NCBI GenBank assembly: GCA_027452065.1
Contig: DAIDHC010000110.1
Span: forward strand, 62,001 to 126,000
DNA length: 64,000 nucleotides
From: Bryobacterales bacterium
Lineage (GTDB): Bacteria > Acidobacteriota > Terriglobia > Bryobacterales > Bryobacteraceae
Reading direction: 5' to 3'
In this document: piece after piece, positions 8,632-16,756 of the stretch
How the letters are laid out: each line of letters opens with the position of its first letter
Numbering within the stretch: position 1 is the stretch's first letter
The notes under the pieces: model-generated
What the model was told of the DNA's origin: nothing
Seen by the model: only the letters and a program-made list of their open reading frames with translations
The model's database searches: none
Position numbers and translations under genes: made by a program

Positions 8632-9756
8632 GTGCTCTCCCAGTTCGAGACACTGCCCGATGCGCTCCGAAGCCGCGGGGTGAGACGGCGGCAGTTTCTG
8701 AAATTCTGCAGCGCGATGGTGGCGACTCTGGCTTTGCCGGACCGGTATTTCGGCCAGGTGGTGGCGGCGCTCGAGGCAAGGAAGCGGCCGGTGCTGGTGT
8801 GGCTGGAATTTCAGGACTGCGCCGGCAACACTGAGTCGATGCTCCGGTCGGGGCATCCGACGGTGGCCGAGACAGTTCTCGAGCTGCTGTCCTGGGAGTA
8901 TCACGAGACCATCATGGCCGGGGCCGGCAAGCAGGCCGAGGCGGTGCTCGACCGGATGGTGAAAGAGCACCGCGGCGAGTACCTGGCTGTGGTGGAGGGC
9001 TCCATCCCGATGGGGGACGGAGGCGTCTACTGCACGATTGGCGGGCGGACAGCCCTCGATATCGCGCGGGGTGTGTGCGGGGCGGCCAAGGCCACCATCG
9101 CCGTGGGGGCATGCGCCTGGGACGGCGGCCTGGTGGCGGCGCGGCCGAATCCCACCGGAGCTGTGGGCCTCGAAGAGGCCGTGCCTTCTGTGCCGGTCGT
9201 GAACCTGGGCGGCTGCCCGCACAATCCCGCCAACACGGCGGCGGTGCTGGTGCATTATCTGACGTTCGGTGAAATGCCGGCGCTCGACCAATACAACCGG
9301 CCGCTGTTCGCCTACGGCAAGCTCATCCACGATCAGTGCGAGCGGAGGGCGCATTTCGACGCCGGCCGCTTCGTGCAGGACTGGGGTGACGAGGGCCACC
9401 GTAAAGGCTGGTGCCTTTACAAAATGGGGTGCAAGGGGCCGGAGGCGACCTTCAATTGCCCCTCGGTGCGGTGGAACGACGGAACAAGCTGGCCGGTGAA
9501 AGCCGGGCATGGGTGCCTGGGGTGCGCCTCGCACCGGTTCTGGGACACGCGATCGCCGTTTTACGAGCGCCTGCCGCACGTGGCGGGCTTCGGCGTGGAC
9601 GTGCCGGCGACGAGTATCGGCATGGGGCTGGCGGGGGTGGTGACGGCGGCGACGGTGGCACACGCTGTTGGCAGCGCTGTGCGGGCCAAGGTCAGGCCAG
9701 AGGAACCGGAGCCGCCGTCCGGTGAGGGAGCCGGCCAGGGTCCGGCGGGAGCCTGA
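8632..9756 (+). CDS. [NiFe]-hydrogenase small subunit, group 1, Tat-exported
   Basis: 374 residues from a GTG with AGGAGGTGG a few bases upstream. It begins with the twin-arginine signal RRRQFLKFCS (18-27), so the folded heterodimer is exported, and ends with a hydrophobic anchor (about 328-350) and a charged tail. It carries the Fe-S relay from the NiFe site to cytochrome b. Proximal cluster ligands by alignment: Cys63, Cys161 (GACAWDGG) and Cys195 (GGCPHNP). The fourth position, normally Cys in CxxC, is Asn66 in DCAGNTES. Distal and medial motifs are intact (HDQC, GWCLYKMGC, FNCP, GCLGC). It lacks the extra Cys pair of standard O2-tolerant enzymes. Subgroup (1f-like?) cannot be fixed by eye. 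Confidence 0.95.
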   Translation: MLSQFETLPDALRSRGVRRRQFLKFCSAMVATLALPDRYFGQVVAALEARKRPVLVWLEFQDCAGNTESMLRSGHPTVAETVLELLSWEYHETIMAGAGKQAEAVLDRMVKEHRGEYLAVVEGSIPMGDGGVYCTIGGRTALDIARGVCGAAKATIAVGACAWDGGLVAARPNPTGAVGLEEAVPSVPVVNLGGCPHNPANTAAVLVHYLTFGEMPALDQYNRPLFAYGKLIHDQCERRAHFDAGRFVQDWGDEGHRKGWCLYKMGCKGPEATFNCPSVRWNDGTSWPVKAGHGCLGCASHRFWDTRSPFYERLPHVAGFGVDVPATSIGMGLAGVVTAATVAHAVGSAVRAKVRPEEPEPPSGEGAGQGPAGA

Positions 9757-9769
9757 AGGAGACAAAACC

Positions 9770-11482
9770 ATGCCACGCATCGTAGTGGACCCGGTGACAA
9801 GGATTGAGGGGCATTTGCGGGTGGAGGCGCAGGTGGAGGGAGGCGCGATCGCCGACGCCTGGAGCTCCGGGACGATGTTCCGCGGAATCGAGATCATTCT
9901 GCGCGGGCGCGACCCGCGGGAGGCCTGGATCTGGACGCAGCGCATCTGCGGCGTTTGCACGACGGTGCACGCCCTCACCTCGGTGCGCGCGGTCGAGGAT
10001 GCGCTCGGCATCGAGGTTCCCGATAATGCCCGCATTATCCGGAACCTGATCGCCGGCACGCAGCTCGTGCAGGATCACGTAATCCACTTCTACCATCTGC
10101 ACGCGCTCGACTGGGTCGACGTGACGCTGGCGCTGAAGGCCGATCCGGGCAAGACGTCGCAGTTGGCCGAATCGATCTCGACCTGGCCGAAGTCGAGCCG
10201 GAATTATTTCAAGGCGGTGCAGGACCGGGTGAAGAAGCTGGTGGACAGCGGGCAGTTGAGCCTGTTTGCCAGCGGCTACTGGGGCCATCCGGCTTACCAT
10301 CTGCCGCCGGAGGCAAACCTGCTGGCGGTTGCTCACTATATCGAGGCACTGGAGTTCCAGCGGGAGTTCATTCGGATTCACTCGGTGCTGGGGGGAAAAA
10401 ATCCCCATCTGCAGACCTACCTGGTGGGAGGGATGGCGTCCTCCATGGACGCCAACGAGCCGGGAGCGACGATCAACACCGAGCGGATCACCCAGCTTCG
10501 GGAGCTGGCGCGGTCGGCTCGGAGTTTTGTCGAGCAGGTGTACGTGCCGGACGTGCTGGCAGTGGCCGGCTTCTATAAGGATTGGTTCGGCCGCGGCGAG
10601 GGGCTCGGGAATTTCCTGGCTTACGGCTGCTACCCCATGGGTTCCATCAAGGACCATGCAAAGTTCTTTCTGCCCCGCGGCATTGTCTTGAACCGCGACC
10701 TGACCCAGGTGCATCCGGTCGATCCGGCCAACATTGCCGAATATGTGAGCCATTCCTGGTATGAGTACAGCGGCGGGGACGCTCAGTCCAAGCATCCTTT
10801 TGACGGCGAGACGAACCCGAAGTACAGCGGGCCGAGGCCGCCGTTTCAGCAGTTGGACACCGAGAAAAAGTATTCGTGGCTCAAGTCCCCGCGCTATCAG
10901 GACCAGCCTATGGAAGTTGGTCCGCTGGCGCGGATGGTGGTTGCCTACGCCTCGGGGCACCAGGAGGTGCGGACGCTGGTGGACGGAGTGCTGGCGAAGC
11001 TGGGAGCGCCGCCGGCGGCTCTGTTTTCGACGCTCGGCCGGGTGGCGGCGCGGGCGATCGAGACCGCGCTGATGGCTCGTCACCTCGAAGGATGGGTCAA
11101 TGAGCTCGACGACCGGATGAGCCACGGCGACGTGCGGATCCACGACGGGCGGCTGTGGGATCCGGCGAGCTGGCCGCGGGAAGCGCGGGGATTCGGCACC
11201 CACGAGGCGCCGCGGGGCGCGCTCGGGCACTGGATCGAGATCGAGGACAAGGCGATCAAGAACTACCAGGCCGTTGTTCCGACGACGTGGAACGCGGGGC
11301 CGCGGGACGCGAAGGGCCAGCGCGGGGCCTACGAGGCGGCGCTGCTGAAGACGCCGGTCGCCGACGGAGAGCGGCCGCTCGAGCTGCTGCGCACGATTCA
11401 CTCCTTCGACCCGTGCCTGGCCTGCGCCGTGCACGTGGCTGACGCGCGCGGCAACACACTGGCGCATTTGCAGGTGGACTGA
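9770..11482 (+). CDS. [NiFe]-hydrogenase large subunit, group 1
   Basis: 570 residues from the ATG at 9770, with GAAGGAG just upstream; the longer open frame from 9668 overlaps the small subunit and is rejected. It binds the NiFe(CN)2CO centre. The L1 motif RICGVCTTVHAL supplies Cys60 and Cys63; the L2 motif DPCLACAVH supplies Cys549 and Cys552. Fifteen residues follow the final His (VADARGNTLAHLQVD), the tail that the maturation protease encoded two genes downstream removes after nickel insertion. The N-terminus VDPVTRIEGHL is typical. It lies 13 bp after the small subunit gene, so the two are cotranscribed. No sign of damage. Confidence 0.97.
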   Translation: MPRIVVDPVTRIEGHLRVEAQVEGGAIADAWSSGTMFRGIEIILRGRDPREAWIWTQRICGVCTTVHALTSVRAVEDALGIEVPDNARIIRNLIAGTQLVQDHVIHFYHLHALDWVDVTLALKADPGKTSQLAESISTWPKSSRNYFKAVQDRVKKLVDSGQLSLFASGYWGHPAYHLPPEANLLAVAHYIEALEFQREFIRIHSVLGGKNPHLQTYLVGGMASSMDANEPGATINTERITQLRELARSARSFVEQVYVPDVLAVAGFYKDWFGRGEGLGNFLAYGCYPMGSIKDHAKFFLPRGIVLNRDLTQVHPVDPANIAEYVSHSWYEYSGGDAQSKHPFDGETNPKYSGPRPPFQQLDTEKKYSWLKSPRYQDQPMEVGPLARMVVAYASGHQEVRTLVDGVLAKLGAPPAALFSTLGRVAARAIETALMARHLEGWVNELDDRMSHGDVRIHDGRLWDPASWPREARGFGTHEAPRGALGHWIEIEDKAIKNYQAVVPTTWNAGPRDAKGQRGAYEAALLKTPVADGERPLELLRTIHSFDPCLACAVHVADARGNTLAHLQVD

Positions 11483-11495
11483 GCGGGAGGCGGCA

Positions 11496-12227
11496 ATGGC
11501 ACCCAGGATTGCATCCACGGGCGGGAAGGTAATCTTCCACCGGGCTTCGACGCCGATGAGGCGGGTGTATGTGTGGGAACTGCCGGTGCGGATCTGGCAT
11601 TGGGTGATGGTGGTGTCAATGGCCGTACTCGCCGCCACCGGCTGCTACATCCACGATCCGTTTCTGGTGACGCATGAGGCCGGAAGCTGGACGATGGGCA
11701 CCGCGCGGTATGTGCACATCATTACCGGGTTCATCTTCGCCGCCGGCTTCCTGCTCCGGCTCTACTGGTTTTACGCCGGCAACCGGTGGGCGCGGTTTCA
11801 GGCGTTTCTGCCCGTCGGGCCCGAGCGGCACCACACGCTGCGCGAAATGCTGAAGTATTACACCTTCTTTCGCTGGCGGCCGCCCGCGCAGATCGGCCAC
11901 AATACTCTGGCCGCGCTGTCGTATCTGGGCGTCTACACTCTGGTGGCTGTCGAGATCGTGATCGGCCTGGTGCTGCTCCGGCAGCCGATGGGGCACGGCC
12001 TGCTGGCCTTCACTCTGGGCTGGCTGCCGCGTTGGATCGACATTCAGTGGCTGCGCACCATTCACTACTTCATCATGTGGGCGTTCGGAATTTTCTTCAT
12101 CCATCACATCTACTCGGCGATCGTCGTCTCGGCGGAAGAGAAGAGCGCGCTGCTGGACAGCATTTTCACGGGATACAAAAGCATTGAGGAAGAGCATTTG
12201 AAGCACGGCGGGCTATTACAGGATTAA
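11496..12227 (+). CDS. Hydrogenase b-type cytochrome subunit
   Basis: 243 residues with four membrane segments (about 32-52, 72-93, 138-162, 190-212). It takes electrons from the small subunit and passes them to the quinone pool; the genome fragment also encodes menaquinone synthesis (mqnP, mqnE). Candidate heme ligands are His35 (RIWHW), His74 (YVHIITG), His190 (TIHYF) and His203/204 (FIHHIYS), as in the HyaC/HupC family. It follows the large subunit by 13 bp. Family members are about 220-250 residues, so the length is normal. Its presence argues for a respiratory uptake enzyme rather than a soluble one. Confidence 0.93.
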   Translation: MAPRIASTGGKVIFHRASTPMRRVYVWELPVRIWHWVMVVSMAVLAATGCYIHDPFLVTHEAGSWTMGTARYVHIITGFIFAAGFLLRLYWFYAGNRWARFQAFLPVGPERHHTLREMLKYYTFFRWRPPAQIGHNTLAALSYLGVYTLVAVEIVIGLVLLRQPMGHGLLAFTLGWLPRWIDIQWLRTIHYFIMWAFGIFFIHHIYSAIVVSAEEKSALLDSIFTGYKSIEEEHLKHGGLLQD

Positions 12228-12236
12228 GGAGAAAAC

Positions 12237-12785
12237 ATGGCGGGAATGCCGGTGGAGATCGTGGTCTTCGGAATCGGGAACGTGCTGCACGGCGACGACG
12301 GCGCGGGAGTGTACGCGCTGGAGCGCCTCAAGAAAGATTTGCGGGTCGGGCGGGGCGTTCGCCTGGTGGACGGGGGAACGCTGGGGCTGGAACTCCTCGA
12401 TTATGCGCGCGGCGGCTCGCACCTGCTTTTTCTGGACGCGGTGGACGCCGGCCAGGAACCCGGGACGCTCGTGCGCTTGCGGGGTTCGCGGCTGGGAGCT
12501 CTCCGGACCAAGGGGGACGTGCATCAGTTGGGGATCGCGGATCTGCTGGGGGCGCTCAGACTGGTGTCGAGGCGCCGCCGCGCCATCGTGCTGATCGGCG
12601 TGCAGCCGTCCAGCACGGATTGGGGGACGGCGCTGACCGAACCGGTGCACGCGGCGCTGCCCCAGATGGTAGAGGCGGCGGTGGAGCAGTTGGAGCGCTG
12701 GGGGCAGAGAACGCGTCGCGTCGTGGTTCCTCAGGTGCGCGAGGGCGGCCTCAGGCAGCGCGTGGGAGTGCGCTTCGGAGACTGA
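12237..12785 (+). CDS. Hydrogenase maturation endopeptidase (HyaD/HupD family)
   Basis: 182 residues. It cleaves the C-terminal tail of the large subunit once nickel is in place. The family signature GIGNVLHGDDGAGVYALERL is at the N-terminus, with the nickel-sensing Asp/Glu positions, followed by VDGGTLGLELLDY and LFLDAVDAG. The middle Asp and a later His (DVHQLG) match the known metal-sensing set. It is the last gene of the structural operon, 9 bp after the cytochrome gene with an AAGGAG site. Its 3' end overlaps the end of the convergent membrane-protein gene by 35 bp. The C-terminal 25 residues are basic and not conserved in the family. Confidence 0.94.
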   Translation: MAGMPVEIVVFGIGNVLHGDDGAGVYALERLKKDLRVGRGVRLVDGGTLGLELLDYARGGSHLLFLDAVDAGQEPGTLVRLRGSRLGALRTKGDVHQLGIADLLGALRLVSRRRRAIVLIGVQPSSTDWGTALTEPVHAALPQMVEAAVEQLERWGQRTRRVVVPQVREGGLRQRVGVRFGD

Positions 12786-13107
12786 AGCCGGTCAGCGCGG
12801 CAGTCACGATACAGTTCACCAGCGGCCGGAAGTCAAGCAGGTTTCCGATCAGGAAGCCGAACCAGAGTGCGAAGCCGATCCAGGCCAGGCATCCGGCGAA
12901 ACTGATCCAGGCCAAAGCCCTGTCACCATGGCGCGAGGCCCGGAGAATGTTGATCGCGGCCAGCAAAAAGACGGCCAACGAAGCCGACAGCGCCCACAAC
13001 AGGCTCATCGGCTCGGCCCGATAGACCCGCCAGGAGCCGAGTGCATGTCCCAGCCCGCCGAGAGCGAGCAGGATGCCGAAAGCGCGGTCGAGGGTACGCA
13101 GGGTCAT
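12751..13107 (-). CDS. Small four-helix membrane protein, unknown function
   Basis: 118 residues when started at the ATG at 13107 (MTLRTLDRAFGILLALGG); the open frame runs further up to 13164 without a better start. Four hydrophobic segments fill almost the whole length, with short basic loops between (ILRASRHGDRALAW). The overall pattern recalls small DoxX-like or DUF-type membrane proteins, but no signature residue fixes a family. It is convergent with the hydrogenase protease gene, overlapping its 3' end by 35 bp, and follows the 1164-residue membrane protein gene on the same strand by 40 bp, so it may be in that transcript. Function unknown. Confidence 0.65.
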   Translation of the reverse strand: MTLRTLDRAFGILLALGGLGHALGSWRVYRAEPMSLLWALSASLAVFLLAAINILRASRHGDRALAWISFAGCLAWIGFALWFGFLIGNLLDFRPLVNCIVTAALTGFSLRSALPRAA

Positions 13108-13147
13108 TGGATGAAACGATAACGCAATACGGGGCCGCGAGGCGTGG

Positions 13148-16100
13148 TTAGCGAAGGTTCTCAATGGTAGGCGCTACCCAGGACATGAGTGTATCGCCGA
13201 GCGAGGGGAACAGGTGGTAGAGGACGCCGAGGAGCGGGAGGACGCCGAGGGCGGTGACGTGGAGGTAGAACTCCCAGTTCAGTTTGCCGGGCCGGGTGCC
13301 GGAGATGCGGCTGAGAATGCGGTTGCGTTCCAGGCTGGCAAAGGCGCGGACCACGAAGAAACCGAGCACGAGGAAGGCGGCGGCCAGGAGGCGGCCGACG
13401 GTTTGGGGCGCCTGGGGTGAGTAGGTATTAAAGGCGACCAGGAGGACCAGGAGGGTGACCGAGAGGGTCCAGGCGATCTGCTGGAGCTGGGCGGCCACAT
13501 AGATGACGTAGCGGGCGATCTGGAGGGCGACGTAGTCGGTGGCGGCGTTGCGGGAGGCGTCCTCGGGAGGGACTCCGGCGGCGGAGGTGGGATCGGGCCG
13601 TTCGGACACGACGTGCGTGGTCCAGTATTGGTAGAGCTCGCCCTGGAGCAGTTCGGCGCCGATGCGGGCGCGGACGGCGCGGAAGGCGCGGCGGGAGGCG
13701 AAGAAGCCGGGCTCTTCAATGAGCGACTGCGCGGCATCGCGGGTGTTGAGATACGCCTTGCGGAAACGTTCGAACTGGGAAGCGGCGGCGGGAGCGACAG
13801 CGAGGACCTTGCGGTTGTGGAGGGCGATGAGCGATTGGCGCGCGAAGGCGGGATCATTGAAATGGCGCTGCGTCGGCCAAAGGGCCCAGATGGCGCGGCG
13901 GGGCCAGCCGCGGGTGACGCGAATGAAGCCGGTCATGAGCGGAGAGGCGTCGAAGTTGGTGAGGAATTTTTCAAACAGCGCCCAGAGCTGGACGAAATCG
14001 TAGGTGCCGAGGCAGAGGAAGCAGAATAGCGCGAGTTCACTCGAGATGAGGAGGAGGTTATAGGGTATGGACTCGAACGAGGACAGATACTGCCCTCGGT
14101 GAAGCAGACCAAGCGCGGCGCCGGCGATGAGGATGCAGTACAGAACCCTGAGGCGCCACTGGGTTTTGTCCAGGTGCAGAGGGCTGAGGATCTGAAGGTT
14201 GATGTCGTGGTATTGGCGGGCCAGGGCGCGGTTGTTTTCCTTTTTGCCGATGGGGAGGCGCGGACGATCGACGCCGGCGGCGGTGTGCCGGCGGAGCAGG
14301 CTCCAGGCGATGACGAAAAATCCGAGCAGGAGGACCAGGACGGGGACGGCGGGAGAAAGGCCGGAGTAAAGCTCGAAGGAACGGAAGCGAAAGAATCGGC
14401 CCTGCCATCGGATGTCCTTGTTGGGCGCCGGCGGATCGCAGGAGAACCACCATGCCGCGGCGATGAGGACCGAAGCGGCCGAAACAGCGAGGACGGCGAG
14501 GGTGCTTTGGGTGCGGGCGCCGGCAAAACGAGGCCGCCAGGCGAAGGCGACGAAGCCGGCGGCGATGATGGGGGCGAGGAAGGCTGCGGCGCCAAGGGCG
14601 GCGAAGCAGGGGACGGCCAGCCGGTTGTCCGGTGCGAATTCTTTGGCGGATAAGGTGATCCAAAGGGGCAGCGCGAGAACCCACTGGGCGAGGGCGAGCA
14701 ACAGGAGCAGGGCAATGAGGCTGAACCAGCGCGGAGGGAAGGCGGCGTTGCCATAGGCGAGGTTGAGCCAGCGGGGGCGATGGCGCTCGGAGCCGGAACG
14801 GTTCGCCCGCCAGACCGCGGCACAGGCAAGGAAGGTGAAAAGCGCCAGCAGGAGTTCCAGAAAGAACCAGCTTCGGGGAGGGCGGAGCGCGTAGAACAGG
14901 GCGGAAGAGGCCGGAACACGGGTGAGGAAGCCCTCGTGGAGCGAGTGGTCCGGGTGAAAGATCTCCAGTGGGAGGAAGCCGTAGCGGCTGACGGTCATGA
15001 GCCACAGGGGCGGATGATCGGATTGCGGATCGCTGGGATCTTTATAGTCCCGGAGAGTGAACGGAGTTCTGATCAGGCCAAGGTCCTTGAGCAACAGGCC
15101 GGTGACGTTGTACAGGCTTTCTGACGCCATGGCGGGGAAAACCGTGTGGTCTTCGTAGCGCGCCTGGGAGTCGAGAAAGACGGTTATCGGGTAGGTGGAC
15201 AGGAACAGCGTTCCGGTGAGCGCCGACGAACTGGTAGCGGCGATGAACATCACGTCGGCGTCGGGGACTAGCACGCGGGTGTCGGGACTGCGCTGGCGGA
15301 TGACCCGGGCAAGGAACAGCTCATCGAGAACATTGGTGGCGACAAGATTGACCAGGCGGATGCCGCGGCGGCGAAATTCGGATGCCAACTGGTCGACGAC
15401 GGCGTTTTGAGACTGGGGCGTTTGCTCCCGGGAAAAGGACGGGACGCTATCCTCGCCGGTGGTTGGGTCCTGGAGGGTGAAGGCCGGGCCCTGAAGAGGC
15501 ATCCCGCGCATGGGCAAAGTCTGCCCGGTCTCCTCGCGATAGGCGTTTCGGAGGTGGGCGACGTCGCGGGAGTAGTGGTACATGGGGATGTCGCAATTCG
15601 GGACGCGCTGGGACTGTGATTTTTGCTCGGCGTCTTGCTTTCCCGGCTCGCGGTTGAAGAGGCCGCCGAACGCGGTTTCGTCCTCGGTCAGGTAGGCGGC
15701 ATCGACGGCGGAGATTCGCTGCTGGACGAGCAGTTCGCAGAAAGCCGCTTTGGAGGTAGCAGAGTTCTGAATGCCGGACGCGAAGGGAACCCCGGTGGCT
15801 TTGGTGAAGCTCAGCGCCCGCTCCTGGCTGGCGGGCGTTCCGCCGCGGACGAAGACGCGGCCAGTGTCGAGACCCTTGGGCAAGGTCTGCATCAGTCGCG
15901 CCAGGGAGTCGAAAGAACCCGAAAAGCTGGGTCCGAGGACGCCAAGCGAGGCTCGCGGCGGCAGAAGCGGCGAGGCCAGACGGAGGGCCGATTCGAACGC
16001 CTGGGGGCTGACGCCGGCCGTTGGCGTCTCGCCCGCGACGAATACGATCAGCCATCCATCTGCCGGAACTTCGCCTGAGCGGCGGAACAAAAGCAGCCCG

Positions 16101-16642
16101 GGAAGCTGCTGCTGGGTGCGGAGCGTTTCCCGTTCGGCGAGGCGTTCGCGAACATCGGCTTCGGCGGGGTCGGCGACGTCGTTCCAGGGGAGCCATTGGG
16201 AGACGAAGTCCCAGCCGCCGGCCTGGAGGGCGCGCTCGATGGCTTCAATCTGACGGTCGGCGAAGAGTGCGAGGCGGGAGTGAATCGGGTCGGCGACGGT
16301 GGCGATGATGACGTGGACTTCGGCGCCCCGGGGAAAGCCAAAGAGATCGAAAACGGCCTCGCCGGTCAGGCCGGGAGCTTTGGGGTCGCAGAAAGGGTAG
16401 AGGCGGCCTTCGTCCGCGCACGTTGGCATGGCCGGTTCCGGACGGCCGAAGACGGGGCGCGTGGCGGTCCATGGGCCTTCGAAAGGGATCGACTCGTGTG
16501 ATTGCTCAGCCTTATGGGCGGCCGCGGATTGCTCTTTCTTTACGGACACGGGAGCGGGCGCCGATTCCGGCACCAGGGCAGTGTGGACGATGACGCCGAT
16601 GAGCGCCAGGAGGCCGGCGGAGGTGGCCAGTTCGTTCTTCAT
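13148..16642 (-). CDS. Unknown 1164-residue membrane protein with periplasmic-binding-like domain
   Basis: I do not recognise a named family. Residues 8-26 form a first membrane segment. Residues 27-590 are predicted extracytoplasmic and look like a type-1 periplasmic-binding fold (ASLGVLGPSFSGSFDSLARL, a two-lobe rhythm, and SSALTGTLFLSTYP late in the domain). About ten membrane segments follow (about 591-611, 640-664, 678-702, 713-733, 763-783, 830-848, 861-889, 1044-1072, 1083-1103, 1126-1146), with a soluble helical insert at 890-1043. No kinase, cyclase or transporter motif is visible. It sits between the hydrogenase operon and hypF on the hypF strand. It could be a sensor or channel; this is not established. 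Confidence 0.75.
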   Translation of the reverse strand: MKNELATSAGLLALIGVIVHTALVPESAPAPVSVKKEQSAAAHKAEQSHESIPFEGPWTATRPVFGRPEPAMPTCADEGRLYPFCDPKAPGLTGEAVFDLFGFPRGAEVHVIIATVADPIHSRLALFADRQIEAIERALQAGGWDFVSQWLPWNDVADPAEADVRERLAERETLRTQQQLPGLLLFRRSGEVPADGWLIVFVAGETPTAGVSPQAFESALRLASPLLPPRASLGVLGPSFSGSFDSLARLMQTLPKGLDTGRVFVRGGTPASQERALSFTKATGVPFASGIQNSATSKAAFCELLVQQRISAVDAAYLTEDETAFGGLFNREPGKQDAEQKSQSQRVPNCDIPMYHYSRDVAHLRNAYREETGQTLPMRGMPLQGPAFTLQDPTTGEDSVPSFSREQTPQSQNAVVDQLASEFRRRGIRLVNLVATNVLDELFLARVIRQRSPDTRVLVPDADVMFIAATSSSALTGTLFLSTYPITVFLDSQARYEDHTVFPAMASESLYNVTGLLLKDLGLIRTPFTLRDYKDPSDPQSDHPPLWLMTVSRYGFLPLEIFHPDHSLHEGFLTRVPASSALFYALRPPRSWFFLELLLALFTFLACAAVWRANRSGSERHRPRWLNLAYGNAAFPPRWFSLIALLLLLALAQWVLALPLWITLSAKEFAPDNRLAVPCFAALGAAAFLAPIIAAGFVAFAWRPRFAGARTQSTLAVLAVSAASVLIAAAWWFSCDPPAPNKDIRWQGRFFRFRSFELYSGLSPAVPVLVLLLGFFVIAWSLLRRHTAAGVDRPRLPIGKKENNRALARQYHDINLQILSPLHLDKTQWRLRVLYCILIAGAALGLLHRGQYLSSFESIPYNLLLISSELALFCFLCLGTYDFVQLWALFEKFLTNFDASPLMTGFIRVTRGWPRRAIWALWPTQRHFNDPAFARQSLIALHNRKVLAVAPAAASQFERFRKAYLNTRDAAQSLIEEPGFFASRRAFRAVRARIGAELLQGELYQYWTTHVVSERPDPTSAAGVPPEDASRNAATDYVALQIARYVIYVAAQLQQIAWTLSVTLLVLLVAFNTYSPQAPQTVGRLLAAAFLVLGFFVVRAFASLERNRILSRISGTRPGKLNWEFYLHVTALGVLPLLGVLYHLFPSLGDTLMSWVAPTIENLR

Positions 16643-16756
16643 CGCGAGCCCGCCGATGATGTATTAATGAAGTCAAGCGTTCCACCGAATCAGGGTAAAG
16701 GCCAAAATTATCAAGTAATTGAGTAAGTTCGAGAGTAATATGGATTACTTCTCAAG
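16643..16756 (-). promoter_or_regulatory. AT-rich 5' region of the large membrane protein gene
   Basis: This 114-bp gap after hypF is clearly richer in A and T than the flanking genes and lies directly before the ATG at 16642 on the minus strand. It probably contains that gene's promoter, but no hexamer pair with good spacing stands out, so no precise site is claimed. Confidence 0.35.

Noticed and set aside
9692-11638. 648-residue minus-strand open frame over the hydrogenase large subunit
   Set aside because: Shadow of the large subunit gene; no ribosome site or recognisable domain.
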